Assembly (NCBI GenBank): GCA_905160935.1
Contig: CAJHZI010000461.1
Coordinates: 706,501-770,500 of the forward strand
Length of the DNA stretch: 64,000 bases
Reading direction: 5' to 3'
From: Enchytraeus crypticus
Lineage: Eukaryota > Annelida > Clitellata > Enchytraeida > Enchytraeidae
A model generated the notes under the pieces. It had not been told where the DNA came from. It saw only the letters and a list, made by a program, of their open reading frames with translations, and did no database searches. A program made the position numbers and the translations under genes. Of this stretch, positions 24,219 to 33,200 are shown in pieces (position 1 is the first letter of the stretch; the number at the start of each line of letters is the position of its first letter).

Positions 24219-27200
24219 TCATATGCACATGATATCACAATTGGCATACACAATAGACAGTAAATGCGCATGAACGGAAATAAAGGCCCACAAGTGGCAC
24301 TTACATATTCCGAATTTAAATAAAATAAATTTAAAAAAATACAAATATTTCCATTAATTATTAATTAGGTTCAATAAAATCATTAGTGTAGGCCATAGTT
24401 ATCTACCAAGATAAATTTAGCGGAACATGTAATATCATTATTACGACCTTCAACAATATACACGCATAAATATCTGTACACAGTGACAATTAAAAGTACA
24501 ACTTAGGTCCTGCACTTAATCTACACATACAATATTATCGGTATGTAGTATATAAAGGAGCAAATCAATCAATCTACATAAATTAAGAAACGTCTTAGGA
24601 GAGTATTTTTATTATTTGTTAAATTAGGGTATCAGTGAGGTCCATGAAAATGAAGCAGATAGTGAAAGATTTGAGGAATGGGAAGTACAAAATGTAACAG
24701 TTGAAGTGGTTGAAAGGGCACTAAAGAAAATGCTTATGAGTAAAGCGGTGTGGATGAATGGTATCCTGGCAGAGGTATGGTAGTACATAGGACAGCGGTG
24801 GAGTGACAGAGATGCCTCTTTGATAGGACGCTTTGGGCGGACCAAAAGAATTGTGGTTGAGTTGTTTAGTGCCTGTGTTTAAGGAGGAAAGGGTCATTCA
24901 AGAATTTAAGGACTATAGAAGCATTAAGTTGTTGAGTCATACAGTGAAGGAATGGGATAGAGTAGTGGAGAGTAGGTTGAGAGATTTGACAAGCATTGAG
25001 GGCAACCAGTTTAGGTTTATGCCAGGAAGGTTGACAACAAAACCGATCTTTAAATACAGGCCAATGACGTAGAAGATCCTAATTATTTTGATTAAAAGGA
25101 TGAGTTGATTAAGACAGTTATTAAGGAGGCTCCGTAGTGTATGGTATTCGCAAATGATTGGGTGACAGTAGGAGATAGTGATCTGGTGACAGTGGAGAAA
25201 ATAGGTGAGATGCAAGATGAAGTAAGAGGCAATGGAAAGTAAAGGGCTGAGAGTTAATAGAGAAAAAAGGGGCATTTGGATTGTAGATGGAAGGATGAGA
25301 GGATATTATGAGATAGATATTAAGTCAGGGATATAACTTACTAGTAGGATCCAGGCTGGGTGATCAAAGTGGAGGGCATCTAAGTTGAGTGCTGTGTGAT
25401 AGGAGAACATAAATGAATACAACTGTCTGACTGACTGAAAGGCGAATTCTATAGTTTGATGGTTAGGCCAGTTATGATGCATGGTGCAGACTACTGGATG
25501 CAAAGAACGGGCAGGAACCAAGATTTCATGTCGCTGAGAAAAATGTTGCGTCTAATGTGTGGAAGGAAGGACAATGAAATAAGCGTTTTTCAAATAACAA
25601 TATTGCTGTTTTTATTATGTTCTAAGTAATTCCCTCTTCCAAGGCTTTAGAAAGACGTGATTTGACCTGACTCTAAACCTTTGGTTTGCCCACTCTTATC
25701 TCTTGGTTTCCTATCCTAGGCCTAATCCTAATACTCGTTCAAACCCTAACCCTGACCCTAACTACAAGATATACCTACATTTATGTAAGGATATACATAT
25801 CCTTACATATAGTTTACAATTTTTATTCGGGCGAAGTAAAAATTGGAACATTAAAAAAGGAGCAATGGGAACTGGTTGTTGTTTAATTGATTAAGACTGG
25901 CAGTGTCAGTGTGGCTGAACAAGATGCTGATAGCAGTCTTCACAGCTGATAGGCGTTTTAGCACCCTACTAGATGTGCTCTATGTAAATACTCACCAACA
26001 AGCTGTTTAGGTACAGGATACATTTCCTCAGTGAACTCCAGCAGAGCTCTGGCTGACTTAACACACTGTTCATTCTACATAACAACAGATACAAGAATAA
26101 TGTAATACATTCAACCAGACCATCACTGTATTCCTTCTACTGTTCTATGCTGCTCATACAATATTGCTCTCTAATTTTTCAATCAATTTCAATTTCGATT
26201 TTATATGCATCAATTGCGCACTAGAAAGTAAATGTAGAAATGGCAGACTAAAAATATGCCAATAAATAGTATTCTTAAGTCAATCGGTTAACTCATACCC
26301 ATCAAAGAGGAATTTCACTGGGAATCACATGGATTTCCATCAACCAACAAACAACCAACAGAAATAATGTAATAGCACAGCTAATAATGAAAGCACCACA
26401 TATAACTCCATCTATCGATGAATTTATCTAAATGAAAACTAAAATGAAGACGATTGTAGGTAAGCAGCATTTTATGATTAATAATAATATTAATAAAGGT
26501 TTAACGTCCGTTCCTCATACAAAGATGATGTCAGGGACGATTCGAGATAATTTCTCAGACAGTTCCTGTTGGGAAAATAAAGTGACCAGGCTAGAATATA
26601 AATAATTAATAACAACAATCTCTAAATCACAGATCATTCAGTTTTGTGCAAGTCATAATGAACCCCCAACAACTGTGCTTTGCTGGACTTTGCTAAAAGA
26701 AGCAATCTCCTCACAGCTATACGACTGATCAAGCTTCTTCTTATTTTATCATCAGATTCTAGGAAATCCTGTATCGAAGCAGGGAGAGCTGACAACTCCA
26801 TGCACATCAGATTCTAGAGAATCCTACATTAGAGTGAGGAGAACCAACCTCTCCACGCACATCAGATTCTAGAGAATCCTACATTAGAGTGAGGAGAACC
26901 AACCTCTCCACGCACATCAGATTCTAGAGAATCCTACATTAGAGTGAGGAGAACCAACCTCTCCACGCACATCAGATTCTAGAGAATCCTACATTAGAGT
27001 GAGGAGAACCAACCTCTCCACGCACATCAGATTCTAGAGAATCCTACATTAGAGTGAGGAGAACCAAGCTCTCCACGCACATCAGATTCTAGAGAATCCT
27101 ACATTAGAGTGAGGAGAACCAACCTCTCCACGCACATCAGATTCTAGAGAATCCTACATTAGAGTGAGGAGAACCAACCTCTCCACGCACATCAGATTCT

Positions 27201-30200
27201 AGAGAATCCTACATTAGAGTGAGAAGAACCAACCTCTCCATGCACACGGAAAGTTCCAGTGGCCTCGTCCAGGTCTATGTTGGTGATGCCAGGAATCTTT
27301 CGAGCATTCATGATGTTAGAGCCGTGTGAGCCAATAGCGAGGCCCATTAGTGAGCTTCTTACAGCAAACTCCTCAACGTGGGGAGCCCGCGAGTGCATCC
27401 TAGTGCTCTACACAGTTCAATACATATCTAAATAAATCAAGTGCTCTGCAAGGTCCACAACACAATACTACTTATAACAACGTATCTCTCTTATTTAAAT
27501 TATAATTAATTCAGAGACAAAAGAGAGAATCTTAGCAATAGGGTCAATTAATATTGGTTCAAAAGTGGCCATTAATCAAACGTTATGAATACGAGCATAT
27601 TAAAATTAAATATAAGTACATTAGACCTGTTAATCTGTAGAACTCCAGAAATGGATATACATATGTAAAGCTTTAAAGAAAGCTCTAAAGTCTGTTTCCA
27701 ACCTCTATTTCCATTTACCTCTAATTTCTTTGTGATCTCCATGGTTTTCTGACGTAGAAGCATCTTCTGGCGCAGGCTACGTAGATGCATGTCACTGAGG
27801 AGCGCAGCTTTCTTAGTGGTCGCCTCACTGTCAGCCAGTACAACCATAGAGCAACTGTCTGCGTCGTACTGCACTATGCAAGCACCACACGTCCGCCGAA
27901 ATTCTCTATGGCTTGCACTGTCTTGACATCTGTTAAACACATGCATACACACACACGCCATCAATTAGTGGTTAGTCAATCAAACAAGCACCATACTGAC
28001 TCATGGTAATTTAATTTGTCTCTCTTATATACTTCTCTTACAAACACACTACAAGTCTATCTAGCAAATTAATCAATCACTCCCATAAATTCAAACAAAC
28101 TACCAATCTAGATAGCAAACTAATGAATCACTCCCATAATTTAAATAACAATATTCACTAACAAGTCCCTAATAAACTATCGGCGATTAATAAACTGGTT
28201 GAGGTTAAATGAGATACTTAAGAGAGAGAAGAGACTACTAGTACTTACATGTCAATGAGATCAGTAGGGACAGGAAATGAGTACTTGAGAAAAGTGTTGC
28301 TGTTGATGCAGGCACTACAACAGCACATGAACAATAAAACCAGTCAAATGGTTGCCACATTAAGATAACAAGCATGATGGCTATAAATCAAGCATAAACT
28401 ACAGGGTGAGTAAACAAAGTGATAACACCTGCAAAAAGTTTAAATTTCTCGGGCTATTGTTAATATTTTCAAAGCAAACTTTTACCAATTACCAAAGGAC
28501 TAATTGTTAATGGGATGGCTAATTTTCATCCATTTTAATCTATGGATTGGCCAGATATATAAGTTTCAGCAGAGCAACCCTCCATTTTTTACTTAAAAAT
28601 GGCGTTTGCTGCAATGGTAAGGGCAAATTGCACTTCACTGACGAGAAGGAAAAGGTGAACCCTCAGTATTACGTCAATACTTTACTCTCCGAGCTGATTG
28701 ATGATTGCTATGATCTTCTACCAAATGGTTTCATCTTTCAGTAGGATGATGCTCTGACTCATGCATCTCGCCATGCACATGAATGAATCAACGAGAGAAA
28801 TCCGCATTTCATTATGAAGAGTGAAAGGCCTCCAAACTCTCCCGAGCAAAATCCTCTGGATTACCATGTCTGGGAACCATGCTGCATCTCTATCAGAAAC
28901 ACCAGTCGAAGCCTAAAAACAAGGCAGAAGTTCAGGAAGTGCTACCTACCATCAATTTGGGAGAGACTGCCCCAAACTGGAATCAACAAGGCTGTCCTAG
29001 CGTTCCGAAAGCTGCTGCAGTCCTGAAAAGCAACTGGAGGAAAGCATATCGAATAGGCAGTAATGCTAGCAGATACAACTGGTTCTTTCTGAACCACCAC
29101 AACGACCCTTTTCAGAGTTAAAATAAAAATAAAATAAAATGAAATTTTTATTTACAGTACATTCAAAAATGGGGGGTTGTTCTGATGAAACTTTCAAAAT
29201 TGGCCAATCTATGTACCAATTTTGATGAAAATTGGCCACCCCACCAGAAATTAGTCCTTTGGTATTTGGTAAAAGTTTGATTTGAAAATATTAAGAATAG
29301 CCAGAGATATTCAAACATTTTGCAGGTGTTATCACTTTTTTTTACTCACCCTGTAAATTATTAACAAAACAAATCAACAGCAAATTGATATCAGTGCATT
29401 TGTTTATTTAATTAAAACGTCCTTGATGCTAATTATAAGTGATAACATTTTAACCATTTTCATTAAAAATTTTAATAGAAAACAATAATCTATACATGTA
29501 AAATCATGCAAATACATCAGTATTGACATGACATACTTTCTGTTAACAGGACGCACACGATCGACAGGTATGATATCACTGTACGACGCATCAAATCCGT
29601 GGAAATCCACCACTGCAAACTCTCCCTTCATCATTTTTACCCGAGCCGGCCACCAGCCGTATGGCTCCGTGTTGGTCATTCTAGATAACACCTGTACAAG
29701 TGAATAAAAGGGTAAAGCCCAGTTAACATCAGTTTCAGCTCTCGAATGCGATATCAGTGAAAGGCGAGCCCAGGATTTGAACCCACATATACTGATCCGC
29801 GACTTATAGACTTCATCGTCTCTTTTTAGTATTTAATTGCAATAGTTAGATCAGAATTAGAACTCTAATTAATTATTCAAAAAATCAACTTTATAACTTC
29901 AAACTCATTGATCAAATGCAAGACTAAATCAGTCCTTAATTAACAGAAGATCTTCAATGCTCTTTGTTTATTGCAAATAAGAAATACTATGAATGATGCA
30001 AATTTCGATGAATAAGTTTTTACAGTAAAGTAAAATATTAAATTAAAGATAATATCACAAGTGTGTACTTGAATTGCAAATATACTGTAATAAATAGGAA
30101 TTCACAAAATGTTCATATAACTGATTTAAAATGCCGATCACCAGACTGTTAAGTAGTTTTGGGAAATTATACTACTTAAACATTGAATCAATGTTAGCAT

Positions 30201-33200
30201 CAACAGTAGCAGACGTGAGTCATATAAATAATTAACAATGATAATTTATTTGCTACTAATTTCTAATAACAGGACCATTTACTGACAATACACAGTTGGC
30301 TCATCAGTAACTGATGATCCTATAATATGAGTAAATTGTATGTTCAGAGGACAAGCCACTGATCAATCAACAAAACTCAACCAGACAAGTAACTCAACCT
30401 GGCAAGTCTACAAGATAGGTCAGTGAGAATCAATATTCAGTAAGGATGAGTCATTGATAAGTAAATCTGATGAGACAGTAAAGAGTCAACGGGATGTGTC
30501 AATAGGACGAGTCAGTGATGAATCAACAAGAGGATGTGTCAACAGAATGAGTCAGAGATGAATCAACATGATGTGTCAACAGAATGAGTCAGTGAGGAAT
30601 CAACAGGATGCGTAAACAGAATGAGTCAATGATTAATCAACATGATGTGTCAACAGAATGAGTCAATGATGAATCAACACGATGTGTCAACAGAATTAGT
30701 CAGTGATAAATCAACAGGATGTGTCTACAGAATGATTCATTGATGAATCAACAGGATGTGTCAACAGCATGAGTCAGTGATGAATCAACAGGATGTGTCA
30801 ACAGGATGAGTCAGTGATGAATCAACAGGATGTGTCAATAAGATGATTCAGTGATTAATCAACAGGATGAGTCAGTGCATACCTCGACATCCTCTCCTTC
30901 TCTCAGATCAGCAGCATTAATAGCGACTGAAGTAGGTGGAGGTAGCCTAGCATCACAATAGGCCACTCTACGCTCAGTCTGAACCCTACACACAGCACGA
31001 AGCATTTAGATCATACTGACGTGCTGAGTCTGCTCATCCAGAAATTTACAGATAAGGTTAAACGGAAATGACTCACAAATTTTAAAAGCTGAATAAAGCA
31101 GCAAAGAGAACACTTAAGAATCCATAATCATTTATAGAACAAACACAAAATTTACACCAGTAGAAAAGAAGAGCATTTTACGGAGCTGAGCATGCTGAGC
31201 TAGTGAATGGTATCCTCAATCAGCAGTACGATGGATTGACAGCTTATATAAACTTTTGCTCAGGACTGACATATAAACGACCAATACAATTGTGTTAAAT
31301 GTATTTTCCAAATGACTTGAAAGATCATCAGAGTTCTTCTGAATAGATTTCAGCTAAATGCTAAGTTCTATCAATATATTTGTACCTACATGGTGCTTTC
31401 ATGATAAATGATCAATAAAGATCACTCAAGAAAGCTCAATGAAAGGTTCATGATATGCTTTCATTGAATACTAGTACAGTCATAGTTTTATTCTCTTTAT
31501 ATGTTCTGAATACAAATTAACAGTACAATATATTACATATAAAACTTCACTAGGAGTAAAGCTTTTTGTCATCATCACACACATATCCATCATTACATAG
31601 GCCCATATATAAGTGCACTGTTACAATCCCAGTCATAATTCCAACTAAAATAGACTGTAAATCAGGATTGATGCCTCTGACCTATCACACGGTCAGGTAA
31701 GTAGTTTCCAAACATAGCACAGAAACTTCATTGCATAAAGAAGATAGCTTAAACTCAAATTCAAATTTATGCTTTGCACTTACAGCATAGGAATAAAATA
31801 GTAATTTTCAATATATCAACATAGAACTTCGAAAAGCTTACCCATCGTCAAACACTACAGCTATCTCATCGTTGTAAACATTTTTAAGAATAGCCTGAAA
31901 TATAATCACAAAATATACAGTTCAGAAAAATAATTAAATGAATGAACTTTCAAGTCCTCAAGTGCCTTGAATCACTGCAATCACTTTTAGCAATATAACA
32001 AAATCTAACTGCTAGCAGTTGAATCTGATTTGGTAGAAAGATACCATACCTAGTTAACAAATAACATTTCACAGCCTTTAAAAATAGCAAATGAATTGAC
32101 AATTAAAAGACCTTGAATGGAGGTGGACAAGTTCATAGCCTGGTCAAGACGGTCAAATAAAGGAAATTGACTAGTAGACTAGCACACAGCCTGGTCGAAT
32201 GGTCAAGTTGACAGCACATTTGCCTTACAATCCAAATGAGAAGGACTACAAGCCAGCCAAACCATCTCTGACAGTAGTTGTTGCAATAAGAAAATATATT
32301 TAGGTCATTTGATTGATAATCGTTTATGTGATGATAATGACATTAATCGTGAAATAAGTAATACCTTTGTTCGCACTAACACGCTTTTAAGACGATTTTT
32401 TAATTGCTCCCGTACAGTTAAAATTATTCTATTTAAAACGTACTGTTTATGTTTTTACGATATTGCACTCTGGTCCAAGTTTAAAGTGTCTTCTTTAAAT
32501 AAATTTCGTTCATGTTATAATAGATGTGCCAAACGGTTCTTTGGTTTCAAAAGACAGGATAGTTATCCACCATGTTGCAGTTATGTAACATTCCTAGTTT
32601 TGATACGATTATATGTAACTCTAAATGTGTGTATAATCAGTGTGTTAGTAAGTGTGAAAGTGCACTAATTAATTGTTTTAGGTTGTGATTTTTTATTTTA
32701 GAACTGTAATATCTGATTTTATGAGTGTTTACATGATTTTATGGGTGTGCTGCGTTGTGTGTCTTGTGTGCTTTGTGTGGGCCTTGCTGCCTGATTTCTA
32801 ATTCTAAATAAAAAAATTAAAAAAAAATATGTTAAACTTCGTGCCATTATAAAATTTACAAGAATAAAATGTTGTTAAAAGAAAACAAAATTTCCAAATG
32901 TCAATAGTTGCATAGCAAATTTAAGAAAACATTTGTATGTCCATGATTTTCACAGTCATGTGAAAAATTGAGTGTAAATTACTAACAGGCGATCTTAGAT
33001 GATGAGGGCACTTCAGTAAGTGTTTACTAATTTAATATTATCATTTTTACGTACAAAGATGTGTAAATTCGTATTGATAACGATGAAATTTTTTTAAATA
33101 GTTAACTTTTTGAAAATTAATGATCAATTAATTGTTAATTTACATAATTTTTCACATATTTTGGAATTATAATGCTATGTATTTGATCCATGATAAATGA

